From an uncultured Eubacteriales bacterium (GTDB lineage Bacteria > Bacillota > Clostridia > Tissierellales > Peptoniphilaceae), in the NCBI GenBank assembly GCA_902488815.1, contig CABTXP010000003.1:1-64000 (forward strand): a stretch of DNA of 64,000 nucleotides, read 5' to 3'. The notes beneath the pieces are model-generated. The model searched no databases, was not told the origin of the DNA, and worked only from the letters and a program-made list of their open reading frames with translations. The position numbers and the translations under genes are program-made. Shown in pieces: positions 27,991 to 36,048 of the stretch (its first letter is position 1; each line of letters opens with the position of its first letter).

Positions 27991-28729
27991 ATTTTCCTCC
28001 AAAGCTCAAGAGAATTTTTTCCATTAAAATGGAGAGAATTATTGCCACAAAGGTGTAGGCAAAAACTTTTTCCGTCTCCAAGTAAAGTTTACCCTGTAAG
28101 ATTTCCTTCCCCATGCCGTACTTGGGGATTGCAATGACTTCCGCAGCCAATGCGCTTTTCCACGCAAGGCCCGCCGTAGATTTAAAAGTGCCTCGAAGGG
28201 ATTTTTTAATGGCAGGTATGAATATGTATTTTAATTTTTTGGCATAGGAAAAATTGTAAAGGTGCGCAATTGTCAAAAATTTTTTGTCAATATTTAGCAG
28301 CGCATTTAAGACATTGAAATATGTAATTGGAAGGACGATTAAAGTTGAAATTATTATAGGCAGATAAAAGTTCTTAATAAAAAACAGAAGAATTATAATA
28401 AAACTCACCACAGGCACCGTCTTAATACTTTGAAACAAAGGCTCCAAAAGTATTCTCACCAAATTATATCTGTTGGCTAAAATTGCAAATAAAACACCTA
28501 TTACCGTGCCTGAAATAAAACCGCCTATGACTTTTAAAGTTGAATATCCGATATTTATCCAAAAAACTTTATCTCCCAAGCTGCGAAATATTTCCTCCAA
28601 GACTTCTATGGGAGAGACTATAATAATTTTTTCGCCTATGGCCATAGCCAAAACTTGCCACACACCTATCCAAAGGAGTATGGCAAGGGCTTTTTGGACC
28701 TTAGTTTGCCGTGTAGTAAAATTCTTCAC
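27980..28729 (-). CDS. ABC transporter permease, SsuC/TauC type
   Basis: A 249-residue permease with about six membrane helices and the cytoplasmic coupling-loop segment around TAGLAWKSALAAEVIAIP, matching the EAA motif region of nitrate/sulfonate/taurine permeases. It overlaps the binding-protein gene upstream by 29 bp and the ATPase downstream by 11 bp. The substrate is unknown. Confidence 0.88.
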   Translation of the reverse strand: MKNFTTRQTKVQKALAILLWIGVWQVLAMAIGEKIIIVSPIEVLEEIFRSLGDKVFWINIGYSTLKVIGGFISGTVIGVLFAILANRYNLVRILLEPLFQSIKTVPVVSFIIILLFFIKNFYLPIIISTLIVLPITYFNVLNALLNIDKKFLTIAHLYNFSYAKKLKYIFIPAIKKSLRGTFKSTAGLAWKSALAAEVIAIPKYGMGKEILQGKLYLETEKVFAYTFVAIILSILMEKILLSFGGKYEN

Positions 28730-29717
28730 TTGGTTCCTGACCTCCTACAGACTTAGGATCAGCTTTGTAGAGTACACTTAAGAAACCTTTTAAATAAGTT
28801 CTCATTTCATTTCCTGTAATAAGGACGATGTTTGACTTGGGAATTGCCGCTTCCGCAACTTGCGCCGGAGCGATTTCATATTTTTCAATAAGTTCCGCAG
28901 CTTCCTTGGGATTTTCATTTACAAAATTTACAGATTCTTTGTATCTTTCCATAAATGCCTTAACATCATCTTCATGTTCAGCCAAGTATTCGGCTCTTGC
29001 AACGATGACGCCCATTACCATTGGAGTGCCTTGAGTAGCTTTTTTATACTCCGTATCCAAGTTTATATTTTCAATAAGAGTTTTGTCCTTTGTAAGTGCT
29101 ATTGTTTCAAAAGGTTGAGGCAACATAAGCACTGTATTTTCTTCTCCTGCGGAGAGGAAAACTTCTTGATGATTTTGTTTAAATTCAATTTCCACATCTT
29201 CTTCTTTTAAACCGTTACGTTCCAAAAGATATTTAAGAACATACTCAGGAGTTGCACCTTGACCTGCAGTTACAATTTTCATTCCCATTAAGTCCGGGAT
29301 AAATTTAATATTTGCATCTGTAGAAATCATGTACAAGGTGCCTAAAGTGTTGATGCCCAAAACCTTAATCTTTCCATCAGTTTTATTATAAAGTACAGAA
29401 GCCAAGTTGCCGGGTATTGCCGCAAGGTCGAATTCCCCGCTTGTAAGTCCCGCAACAACTTCGTCCGGAGCACTTACTATTGTAAATTTGTCACTGTCTT
29501 CAAAAAGTTTAACCATACCCATTGATGTAGGGCCTTTAAGAGCTGCCACCTTTGGCATTTCAAAATTTACTTCTTCTTCCGTTTTTGCATTTTGTGTTTC
29601 AGCTTTTTCCTCAGTCTTAGCAGGTTCTTCTGTCGGAGCTTCTTTTTTGCCGCAAGAAGATATTAGAAAAACTGCCAAAACAATGGAAATCACTATTAAC
29701 AATCTCTTATTTTTCAT
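28701..29717 (-). CDS. ABC transporter substrate-binding lipoprotein, NMT1/nitrate-sulfonate type
   Basis: A 338-residue lipoprotein: a hydrophobic signal ends in LISSCGKK, where the cysteine is the lipidation site, then a Glu/Lys/Thr-rich linker and a type-II periplasmic-binding fold beginning VAALKGPTSMGMVKL. It delivers a ligand to the SsuC-type permease. The family includes thiamine-precursor, sulfonate and nitrate binders, and I cannot choose between them. No riboswitch is visible in the leader. Confidence 0.85.
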   Translation of the reverse strand: MKNKRLLIVISIVLAVFLISSCGKKEAPTEEPAKTEEKAETQNAKTEEEVNFEMPKVAALKGPTSMGMVKLFEDSDKFTIVSAPDEVVAGLTSGEFDLAAIPGNLASVLYNKTDGKIKVLGINTLGTLYMISTDANIKFIPDLMGMKIVTAGQGATPEYVLKYLLERNGLKEEDVEIEFKQNHQEVFLSAGEENTVLMLPQPFETIALTKDKTLIENINLDTEYKKATQGTPMVMGVIVARAEYLAEHEDDVKAFMERYKESVNFVNENPKEAAELIEKYEIAPAQVAEAAIPKSNIVLITGNEMRTYLKGFLSVLYKADPKSVGGQEPSEEFYYTAN

Positions 29718-29734
29718 AAAATCACCTCAGGTAA

Positions 29735-29763
29735 ATTATATTCTTCTTTAAAGTGCAATTCAA
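29735..29763 (-). promoter_or_regulatory. Promoter of the NMT1-type ABC operon
   Basis: On the minus strand TTGAAT (29758-29763) and a perfect TATAAT (29735-29740) are separated by 17 bp. A GAGGTGA ribosome-binding site follows before the ATG at 29717. Confidence 0.8.
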
Positions 29764-29791
29764 TTGTGGGAAAATATAAGCGGAGGGAAAT

Positions 29792-30328
29792 ATGATAATA
29801 ATTCTATTGGGCAACAGCGGTAGCGGAAAGACCACTCAAATCAAAAAAATTGAAAAGGATTTTAATATAGATAGAATCGTCACAGCAACTACAAGGTCAA
29901 AAAGGCCGGGAGAAAAAGACAAGGTAGACTATTACTTCGTGACCTTGGAAGAATTTGAAGAGCTGAAAGCTTCCGGAGAACTCTTGGAATATGCAGAATA
30001 TGCAGGAAATTTCTACGGCACGATAAAGAGAGAGCTTGAAAAATATACGGGAGATAAAAACGGAATAGCCGCCGTGGAGATACAAGGCATTAAAAATATA
30101 AAGACCGCATTTAAAGAAAAATGTCTCTCAATATATTTAAAAATTTCAAAAGAAGTCTTAGTTGAAAGATTAAAAAAGCGTGGCGACGGCGAAGAGAAAA
30201 TTAAAGATCGCCTGAGTCACTTTGCCGACTATGAAAAATATTCAGACTATATAATAGTGGGCGAAAAGTCGGAAGAAGAAGTCTACGGTGAAATAAAAGA
30301 GATATTTAAGAAGGTAGGCATAGAGTGA
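29792..30328 (+). CDS. gmk: Guanylate kinase-like P-loop kinase
   Basis: A 178-residue guanylate kinase fold: P-loop GNSGSGKTT at the N-terminus, the GMP-binding segment TATTRSKRPGEKDKVDYYF, then the lid and the KKRGDGEEKIKDRL helix. Gmk converts GMP to GDP. It is slightly short for the family. It is one of only two plus-strand genes between dnaN and parA. I cannot say whether it is the sole gmk or a paralogue. Confidence 0.8.
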   Translation: MIIILLGNSGSGKTTQIKKIEKDFNIDRIVTATTRSKRPGEKDKVDYYFVTLEEFEELKASGELLEYAEYAGNFYGTIKRELEKYTGDKNGIAAVEIQGIKNIKTAFKEKCLSIYLKISKEVLVERLKKRGDGEEKIKDRLSHFADYEKYSDYIIVGEKSEEEVYGEIKEIFKKVGIE

Positions 30329-30396
30329 TAGATTATGCTTAAAATAGAGGTTTGAGATGGATTTAATAAAGGCACACAAAGGCTAAGGAGGATTTT

Positions 30397-30564
30397 ATGA
30401 AAGACTTAAAGACCGAGACGGTAAGAGTGAGAATGTCCAAGGAAGATATGGAAAAACTTTTGAAAGTCGTGGAGTTTACCAACCTGACAAAAAGCGAAAT
30501 AATAAGAACCGGCATAGACATTCAGTATAGAGGAGAATTAAAAGCTGAAGAAAGACAAAGATGA
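30397..30564 (+). CDS. Small ribbon-helix-helix (CopG/Arc-like) protein
   Basis: A 55-residue ORF with an excellent Shine-Dalgarno (AAGGAGG five bases before ATG). The pattern ETVRVRMSKEDMEKLLKVV, then NLTKSEIIRTGID, is a typical ribbon-helix-helix: one beta strand and two helices. Such proteins are dimeric DNA-binding repressors, often the antitoxin half of a toxin-antitoxin pair. No toxin follows; the nearest gene downstream is convergent. It lies 68 bp after gmk and may share its transcript. Confidence 0.75.
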   Translation: MKDLKTETVRVRMSKEDMEKLLKVVEFTNLTKSEIIRTGIDIQYRGELKAEERQR

Positions 30565-30703
30565 TTAAGTGTTTGTCACCAATAATGATTATCAACTAAT
30601 TGCTGTTACTTTTTTTCAATAAAATTTTCTTTCTTCATAACTGAAATTATATATGATTATAATCTGCGTACATACATTGGTATATAAGTTTAAACTAAGG
30701 ATA

Positions 30704-30732
30704 TAAAAAAGCGTCTCACATTGTGAAACGCT
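30704..30732 (-). terminator. Terminator of the rpmH-rnpA-yidD-yidC-jag operon
   Basis: An imperfect stem with arms AGCGT/ACGCT and TCAC/GTGA (30710-30732) is followed on the minus strand by a run of T residues. It begins 5 bp after the jag stop codon. Confidence 0.75.
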
Positions 30733-30736
30733 AAAT

Positions 30737-31558
30737 TTAATATTTTACTTCTTTTTGAATTACAACTTTTCTATAAGGATCTCTACCCTCTGAGTGTGTT
30801 GCAACTCCTTCGAAGGACTGCAGTGCAAAGTGAATTATTCTTCTCTCTTGTGCATTCATCGGTTCGAGTCTGATACTTCTACCGGTTCTCACAACCTTTT
30901 CAGCCATTCTTTCGGCAAGCTCCGTCAAAGTCTTTTCTCTCTTCTTTCTGTAGTTACTTGCATCTACTATTACTCTTATAAAGTTGTCCGAGTGCTTGTT
31001 AACTAATAGAGAGAGAATGTATTGAATGGAGTCTAAGGTCACGCCTCTTTTTCCTATTACAATCCCTAACTTGTCTTCGTCGCCTAAAATATTTACCTTT
31101 AAGAAATTGTCCACTCTTTCGATTTCGATTTCGTAGTCAATGCCCAAGGTTCCCATTACTTTTCCTATAAAATCAAAGACAATTTTGTCGGTCTTTTCGA
31201 TAAAATCAACTTTGTCATCTTCGGATTTTTGTTCTGAAACCGGACTTTCTTTAACTTCGTCATTTGATTCAGATTTTATTTCGATTTTTTCTTCAAATAT
31301 AGGTTCCGATTTTTCTTCGGTTTCAACTTTTTGGCTCTTCTCAGGTTCAATGTCGCTGAAGATTTCTCTTACGATTTCTTTAGCGTCTTTAATTACAGTA
31401 ACTTTAACAGTGGCTTCTTTGCCTCCGATCAGTCCCAAGAATCCCTTTGAAGCTTCTTCAATTATTTCAACTTCAACTTCATCTCTTGTTTTGTTAAGTT
31501 CTGTAAGAGCCTCACTTACGGCTTCATCAACAGTTTTACCTGTTTTGATCGAGTACAT
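30737..31558 (-). CDS. jag: RNA-binding protein Jag/KhpB (SpoIIIJ-associated)
   Basis: A 273-residue protein with the Jag N-terminal domain (MYSIKTGKTVDEAV), a Glu/Lys/Ser-rich linker (about residues 75-130), a KH domain with GKRGVTLDSIQ and a C-terminal R3H domain (RSIRLEPMNAQERRIIH). The family binds RNA and influences cell elongation and division with KhpA. It overlaps the end of yidC by 23 bp and is the last gene of the operon. Confidence 0.95.
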   Translation of the reverse strand: MYSIKTGKTVDEAVSEALTELNKTRDEVEVEIIEEASKGFLGLIGGKEATVKVTVIKDAKEIVREIFSDIEPEKSQKVETEEKSEPIFEEKIEIKSESNDEVKESPVSEQKSEDDKVDFIEKTDKIVFDFIGKVMGTLGIDYEIEIERVDNFLKVNILGDEDKLGIVIGKRGVTLDSIQYILSLLVNKHSDNFIRVIVDASNYRKKREKTLTELAERMAEKVVRTGRSIRLEPMNAQERRIIHFALQSFEGVATHSEGRDPYRKVVIQKEVKY

Positions 31559-32261
31559 TTTCTTCCTCCTTTACTTTTTCTACTACTTTATTTGTAATAT
31601 ATTGTTGTACGAGTTGGAAGACGTTACTTACTATCCAGTACAATACAAGTGCCGCTGCAAAATTTCTACCCATGTAAAAAATAAGTAGTGGCATTACAAC
31701 CATCATTGTATTCATCATATTTCCGCCTTGTTCCGGTTGGGGCTGATTTTTTTGCGCCAAATAACTTGACAGGAATGTTGTTATACCTGCAAGTAGAGGC
31801 AAAAATACAGTTTTGTCCGGATTGTCAATATTCGGAATGTAGAAGAAGTTCTTTTGGATAGAGTCATATAGTCCCGGCTCTGTAAAAATATACTTTGCAG
31901 GATACATAAAGACTCTGTAAAAAGCGATTAATACAATTAAAGTAACTATCATAGGAAGGCATCCGCCCAACATTGAGTAGTTAGATTCCTTGTAAAGTTT
32001 TTGTTGCTTTTGTGCCAAAGTTTGAGGGTCGTTTTTGTACTTTTGTTGTAGTTTTTGTATTTCCGGCTGTAGCTCCGCCATTTTTTTCTGATTTTTAATT
32101 TGTGAAAAACTTAAGGGAAGCATAGCCAACTTTAGAATTATCGTTGCAAGAATAATTGAAATGGCAAAAAACGATATGGACTCCGGCTCGCTAAAAGCGC
32201 CGTGAAGACCGTTGTATAGTGCCCTTACAAACATTCCCAACAGATTTCTCAGTAATTCCAT
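31536..32261 (-). CDS. yidC: Membrane protein insertase YidC/Oxa1 family
   Basis: The 241-residue insertase has five membrane helices in the YidC2/SpoIIIJ arrangement, a cytoplasmic helical hairpin rich in Lys and Gln (KNQKKMAELQPEIQKLQQKY) and the conserved segment GGCLPMIVTLIVLIAFYRV. The first helix lacks the usual lipobox cysteine. AGGAGG precedes the start. Confidence 0.95.
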   Translation of the reverse strand: MELLRNLLGMFVRALYNGLHGAFSEPESISFFAISIILATIILKLAMLPLSFSQIKNQKKMAELQPEIQKLQQKYKNDPQTLAQKQQKLYKESNYSMLGGCLPMIVTLIVLIAFYRVFMYPAKYIFTEPGLYDSIQKNFFYIPNIDNPDKTVFLPLLAGITTFLSSYLAQKNQPQPEQGGNMMNTMMVVMPLLIFYMGRNFAAALVLYWIVSNVFQLVQQYITNKVVEKVKEEENVLDQNR

Positions 32262-32269
32262 CTATCCTC

Positions 32270-32515
32270 CTATGGTAATGGATCATATCCACCTTTGCAA
32301 AAAGGTTGACATCTTAAAAGCCTCCTAATAAGCAAGTAAGATCCCTTGAAAAATCCGTATTTTACATAGGCCTGCCTGCCGTACTCGCTACAAGTGGGAG
32401 TAAATCTGCAGTGCGCCCCGGGTAAAACATAGGGAGAAATTACTTTTTGATAAAATTTAATTAGGAGAAGCATTAAATTTGCAGGCAGTTTTAAAATAAA
32501 TTTTATTATACTCAT
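32270..32515 (-). CDS. yidD: Membrane protein insertion efficiency factor YidD
   Basis: An 81-residue protein with the family core CRFTPTCSEYGRQAY and RRLLRCQPFCKGGYDPLP. It is a small amphipathic protein that aids YidC-dependent insertion. It overlaps rnpA by 4 bp and precedes yidC by 8 bp. Confidence 0.95.
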   Translation of the reverse strand: MSIIKFILKLPANLMLLLIKFYQKVISPYVLPGAHCRFTPTCSEYGRQAYVKYGFFKGSYLLIRRLLRCQPFCKGGYDPLP

Positions 32516-32844
32516 GATTTTTTAACCACCTTCTTTAATAAGTGGAAGTAAGAATTTTTAAGTTCTGCAAAAGAAATATCACTTGCGGCCGGCTTAACCA
32601 CAATTACCCCATCAACTCCCTGTGGAAATCTGTTCAGGTTCTCCCTGAAGATGTGCTTGAGTCTTCTCTTTATCAAGTTTCTCACATGAGCCTTTCCCAC
32701 TTTGGTGGATATTGATATGCCTAAACGGCTGTAGCCCAAGTTGTTGTCCTTGAGATAAAGAGTGAGGTTTCTGTTTCCATAAACATTTCTCTTCCTATAT
32801 ACTCTTAAAAAATCCTCGTTCTTCTTTAAATAGATGTCCGTCAT
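32512..32844 (-). CDS. rnpA: Ribonuclease P protein component
   Basis: The 110-residue protein subunit of RNase P contains the RNR signature KAHVRNLIKRRLKHIFRE, which contacts P RNA and the pre-tRNA leader. Its ATG shares one base with the rpmH stop codon (TAATG), so the two are tightly coupled, as in most bacteria. Confidence 0.96.
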   Translation of the reverse strand: MTDIYLKKNEDFLRVYRKRNVYGNRNLTLYLKDNNLGYSRLGISISTKVGKAHVRNLIKRRLKHIFRENLNRFPQGVDGVIVVKPAASDISFAELKNSYFHLLKKVVKKS

Positions 32845-32978
32845 TATGCAGTTAACTTCTTTCTTCCTTTTCTTCTTCTTGCCTTTATAACGGCACGTCC
32901 GCTTTTAGTTCTCATTCTTGCTCTAAAACCGTGTTCTCTTTTTCTTTGTTTGTTCTTCGGTTGAAAAGTTCTCTTCAT
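32844..32978 (-). CDS. rpmH: 50S ribosomal protein L34
   Basis: A 44-residue, very basic protein that begins MKRTFQPKNKQRKREHGFR and ends KKLTA, the standard bL34 sequence. AGGAGGG precedes the ATG at 32976-32978. It heads the rpmH-rnpA-yidD-yidC-jag operon. In Bacillus rpmH faces dnaA across oriC; here both are on the same strand, 11 kb apart. Confidence 0.97.
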   Translation of the reverse strand: MKRTFQPKNKQRKREHGFRARMRTKSGRAVIKARRRKGRKKLTA

Positions 32979-33554
32979 ATTATCCCTCCTTTCGCCGTAA
33001 GTAGTATTATATGAAGTTTAGGGGGTCTATGTCAAGGAGAATTTGTTTATATCAACACATTTGAGGGATGTTATAAAAATTTTACTTACAAAAGTTTCCT
33101 TAGTTAACATAATTAATTTGTCGTTAATAAAAAGTCACAATGTTTACCGTAAACATTTTCGTTTTGATAAACAATGTTTACCGTAAACAATATTCTTTTG
33201 TTTCATAAATTGTTTACCGTAAACATTTAGTGCCACCTAATTATTTAGAAGAAAATTCAAAAACAAAATTAATTGACTAAGTAATTATATTTGAGGTTAT
33301 ATGTTTACCGTAAACATAGGACAAGTATATTCACAACAGACATATATAATAGAAGAAAGTTTGTTAATGTATTTCGCCTGACTATTTCATTTCATTAATG
33401 TTTACCGTAAACAATGTTCGCCCTCATCAACTGTTGTATTAATTCATGATTAATTCGCAAATAATGTTTGCCACTCACAAATTTATTTATTTAATATTGT
33501 TAAATCACTTTTAATTGACATGTATATTAAGTATAATTGAAATGAGGTGAAAAA
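32979..33554. other. Long AT-rich intergenic region at the strand switch between rpmH and parA
   Basis: This 576-bp region has no ORF of coding quality and separates divergent operons. It holds the five 15-bp repeats listed separately, and promoters for rpmH (left) and parA (right) must lie in it. TTGACA at 33515-33520 and TATAAT at 33532-33537 are both present but only 11 bp apart, so they are not a normal pair. I see no consensus DnaA box here. Confidence 0.6.
33141..33413 (+). repeat. Five perfect copies of the 15-bp near-palindrome TGTTTACCGTAAACA upstream of parA
   Basis: Copies lie at 33141-33155, 33175-33189, 33211-33225, 33302-33316 and 33399-33413. Each has 7-bp inverted arms TGTTTAC/GTAAACA around a single C, always C on the plus strand, so all five share one orientation. 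Start-to-start spacing is 34, 36, 91 and 97 bp. A degenerate sixth copy (TGTTTGCCACTCACA) is at 33465-33479. They resemble, but are not, the canonical 16-bp parS TGTTTCACGTGAAACA. They are probably binding sites for ParB or another origin-region protein. Confidence 0.9.
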
Positions 33555-34313
33555 ATGACAAAGGTTGTTACTGTCTTTAATCAAAAAGGCGGAGTGGGTA
33601 AGACCACTACTACTATAAACATAGCTTGTGCCATAGGTTTAAGAGGCAAAAAAGTTTTAATTGTAGATATAGATCCACAAGCCAATGCGACAAGCGGCTT
33701 AGGTGTTGAGAGGCACAGGGAGAATAATATTTACGATTTTCTAATCGAAGGCAAGGACGTCACTGTTAAGACTGATGAAAAAAACGTCACCTTGCTGCCT
33801 TCAGGTCTCGAGCTTGCAGGCATAGAAATTGACCTTGTAACTATGGATAGTTGGCAAACCTTGTTAAAGAGACATCTCGATAATATTAAAATTAACTACG
33901 ACTATATATTTATAGATTGTCCCCCCTCATTGGGGATCTTGTCCATAATGGCCCTTGTGGCATCGGACAGTATACTTATCCCGGTACAGTGCGAGTACTA
34001 CGCGCTGGAAGGTGTGGGACAGCTAATGAGCACTATTAACCTTATTAGAGAGAATTTTAACCCCGGCATAATGATAGAGGGCGTACTGCTTTGTATGTTT
34101 GACGGAAGAACAAATTTGGCTTTGGAAGTTAGAGAAGAAGTTGAAAAGTTTTTCGAAAAGAAGGTATACGGAACTGTTATACCGAGAAATGTCAGACTGG
34201 CGGAAGCCCCAAGTTTCGGTGTGAGTATTTTTAAGTATGACAATTTGAGTAAAGGTGCCAAAGCATATAAGCAGTTGGCAAAAGAATTTTTAAAGAGGGA
34301 GGAAGGTAAATAA
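33555..34313 (+). CDS. parA: Chromosome-partitioning ATPase ParA/Soj
   Basis: The 252-residue ParA ATPase has the deviant Walker A KGGVGKTT (residues 11-18), Walker A' DIDPQANAT and Walker B DYIFIDCPPSLG. It is of the short Soj type without an N-terminal HTH. It moves or releases ParB-parS complexes and in Bacillus also regulates DnaA. GAGGTG precedes the ATG. It is the first gene of the rightward operon and overlaps parB by one base. Confidence 0.96.
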   Translation: MTKVVTVFNQKGGVGKTTTTINIACAIGLRGKKVLIVDIDPQANATSGLGVERHRENNIYDFLIEGKDVTVKTDEKNVTLLPSGLELAGIEIDLVTMDSWQTLLKRHLDNIKINYDYIFIDCPPSLGILSIMALVASDSILIPVQCEYYALEGVGQLMSTINLIRENFNPGIMIEGVLLCMFDGRTNLALEVREEVEKFFEKKVYGTVIPRNVRLAEAPSFGVSIFKYDNLSKGAKAYKQLAKEFLKREEGK

Positions 34314-35164
34314 TGAAAAAGCGTGGCCTTGGTAGAGGCATTCAAAATTTCGTACAAGATCAAAAGACCGTTGACGCTATTATAAACGATTCTAACCCCT
34401 CGGAAAGTTTAGTAGAAGTAAACATTGAGGAGATTTATCCTAATCCAAATCAAGCTCGTAAGAATTTTTCTCAGGAAGAACTGGAAGATTTAAAGGATTC
34501 AATTATGCAATTTGGCGTGATTTCTCCAATTATTCTCAAAAAAGAAGAAGAAGGCTATTTGATTATAGCCGGAGAAAGAAGGTTTAGGGCTGCCAAACTT
34601 GCAGGACTTAAAACCATCCCCTCAATTATAAAAGACATACCCAAGGAAGAAGCGGACAAAATTTCTCTTATTGAGAATATTCAGAGAGTGGACTTGGATC
34701 CATTGGAAGAGGCAAGGGGATTTTCAGACGTTATAAATACCTACGGATTATCTCATGAGGAACTTGCCTCAGCTATCGGCAAGAGCAGATCTCATATTAC
34801 AAACTCCCTCAGGCTTTTAAAGCTTGATCCTCGTGTACAGGACATGTTGGAGGAAGAGCTTATAAGTGTGGGGCACGCCCTTCTACTTCTAAATGTAAAG
34901 GACCCGAATCAACAGTACAAAAACGCCATGAGAATTGTTAAATCAGGCTCAACTGTTACTGAAGTCAGAGAGCTTTATAAAGCTGAAAAGAAATTGGAAA
35001 AAGACCTTTACTTGGAAAATATAAAAGAAGAACTCATATCTTACTTAGGCACCAAGTGCAAAGTTTCAAAATCCGGCAACCGCCGCACCATTCAAATTGA
35101 CTGCTTCGGCGAGGAAGAGTTAACTCGCGTTTGTGAGTTGATTTTAGGCGGTGAGGAAAATTGA
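34313..35164 (+). CDS. parB: Chromosome-partitioning protein ParB/Spo0J
   Basis: The 283-residue CTP-dependent clamp shows the CTP-binding motifs GERRFRAAKLAG and ENIQRVDLDPLEEA, and the HTH GKSRSHITNSLRLLKL, which reads as the ordinary parS-recognising type. A C-terminal dimerisation domain follows. That the HTH is conventional while the nearest repeat is not canonical parS is unexplained. It overlaps parA by one base and the next gene by 4 bases. Confidence 0.95.
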   Translation: MKKRGLGRGIQNFVQDQKTVDAIINDSNPSESLVEVNIEEIYPNPNQARKNFSQEELEDLKDSIMQFGVISPIILKKEEEGYLIIAGERRFRAAKLAGLKTIPSIIKDIPKEEADKISLIENIQRVDLDPLEEARGFSDVINTYGLSHEELASAIGKSRSHITNSLRLLKLDPRVQDMLEEELISVGHALLLLNVKDPNQQYKNAMRIVKSGSTVTEVRELYKAEKKLEKDLYLENIKEELISYLGTKCKVSKSGNRRTIQIDCFGEEELTRVCELILGGEEN

Positions 35165-36048
35165 TCAGACAATTTAACATGCTTTTAGTCAATGCTTTTG
35201 CAAAGGGAGCATTTTCAGGCAACACTACAGGCGTTGTTATTGCAGACAATTTATCTTCAGATGAAATGCAAAATATTGCCAGGGATTTACAACAACCGGA
35301 AACTGTTTTTGTTGAGAGATTAGATATTGACAGGTACATGACGAGATTTTTTACCCCCAAGAGGGAAATTGAACTGTGCGGCCACGCCACTATCGCGACT
35401 TTTTATGCGCTGGCGGAGTTAGGCTACATAAGTCCCATTGAAGATGGAGTGAAGTCCGTAATTCAACACACCAACTGCGGCAAGACCAAAGTGGACATTG
35501 AATACAAATACGGAGAGGTAAGTCGCGTTCACATGTACCTTAGCGATTTAAAAATAGAAAATGTAAATATAGAGGAAGACTTAGAAAAGGCTCTTGGTAT
35601 ATCCAAGGACAAGATAGGTCTAACTATGGGAAACTGCGTGCCGAAAATTGTAAGTTGCGGCAACGTGTCTTTAGTTGTGCCCTTAAAGTCCAAGGAAGAC
35701 ATTGGAAATATTGTACTTAATGAAGCTTTTGCAGAAGAGCTTTCCAACAGAATAGGGGCAATGTCCATTCAAGTCTTTACTACGGAAGACGGAGAGAGTG
35801 TACATCAAAGGACTTTTTCCCCTGCTATCGGCGTGGCTGAAGAAATGGCTTCAGGCACATCTACAGCAGCGACTCTATACTACATGGCTGAAGAAGGAAT
35901 TAACAAAAGTAATAAATCTCAACACAGACAAGGTTTGGAAGCGGACAGAAAGAGTGATCTTTACGCTTCCTATGACAGTGCAAAAGGCGTAGTTAAAGTT
36001 GGTGGACAGGCCTTTGTATATCTGAGCGGAGTGTTGAGTATAAAATGA
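35161..36048 (+). CDS. PhzF family isomerase/epimerase-like protein
   Basis: A 295-residue PhzF-fold protein made of two diaminopimelate-epimerase-like halves. Family segments visible are VNAFAKGAFSGNTTGVV, the catalytic-Glu region QQPETVFVERLD, ELCGHATIATFYAL, and the C-terminal MASGTSTAATLY. The TTG start at 35161 has a good GGTGAGG site and overlaps the parB stop; an ATG at 35179 lacks one. The substrate is unknown. Cotranscription with parAB is unusual but probably incidental. Confidence 0.85.
   Translation: MIRQFNMLLVNAFAKGAFSGNTTGVVIADNLSSDEMQNIARDLQQPETVFVERLDIDRYMTRFFTPKREIELCGHATIATFYALAELGYISPIEDGVKSVIQHTNCGKTKVDIEYKYGEVSRVHMYLSDLKIENVNIEEDLEKALGISKDKIGLTMGNCVPKIVSCGNVSLVVPLKSKEDIGNIVLNEAFAEELSNRIGAMSIQVFTTEDGESVHQRTFSPAIGVAEEMASGTSTAATLYYMAEEGINKSNKSQHRQGLEADRKSDLYASYDSAKGVVKVGGQAFVYLSGVLSIK

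Noticed and set aside
30578..30597. Fur/PerR-like box AATAATGATTATCA between the ribbon-helix-helix gene and jag
   Set aside because: Only one half-site is perfect, and it lies between convergent gene ends where an operator would have no promoter to control.
33515..33537. parA promoter from TTGACA and TATAAT
   Set aside because: The two hexamers are only 11 bp apart, too close to act as one promoter; the true parA start was not resolved.
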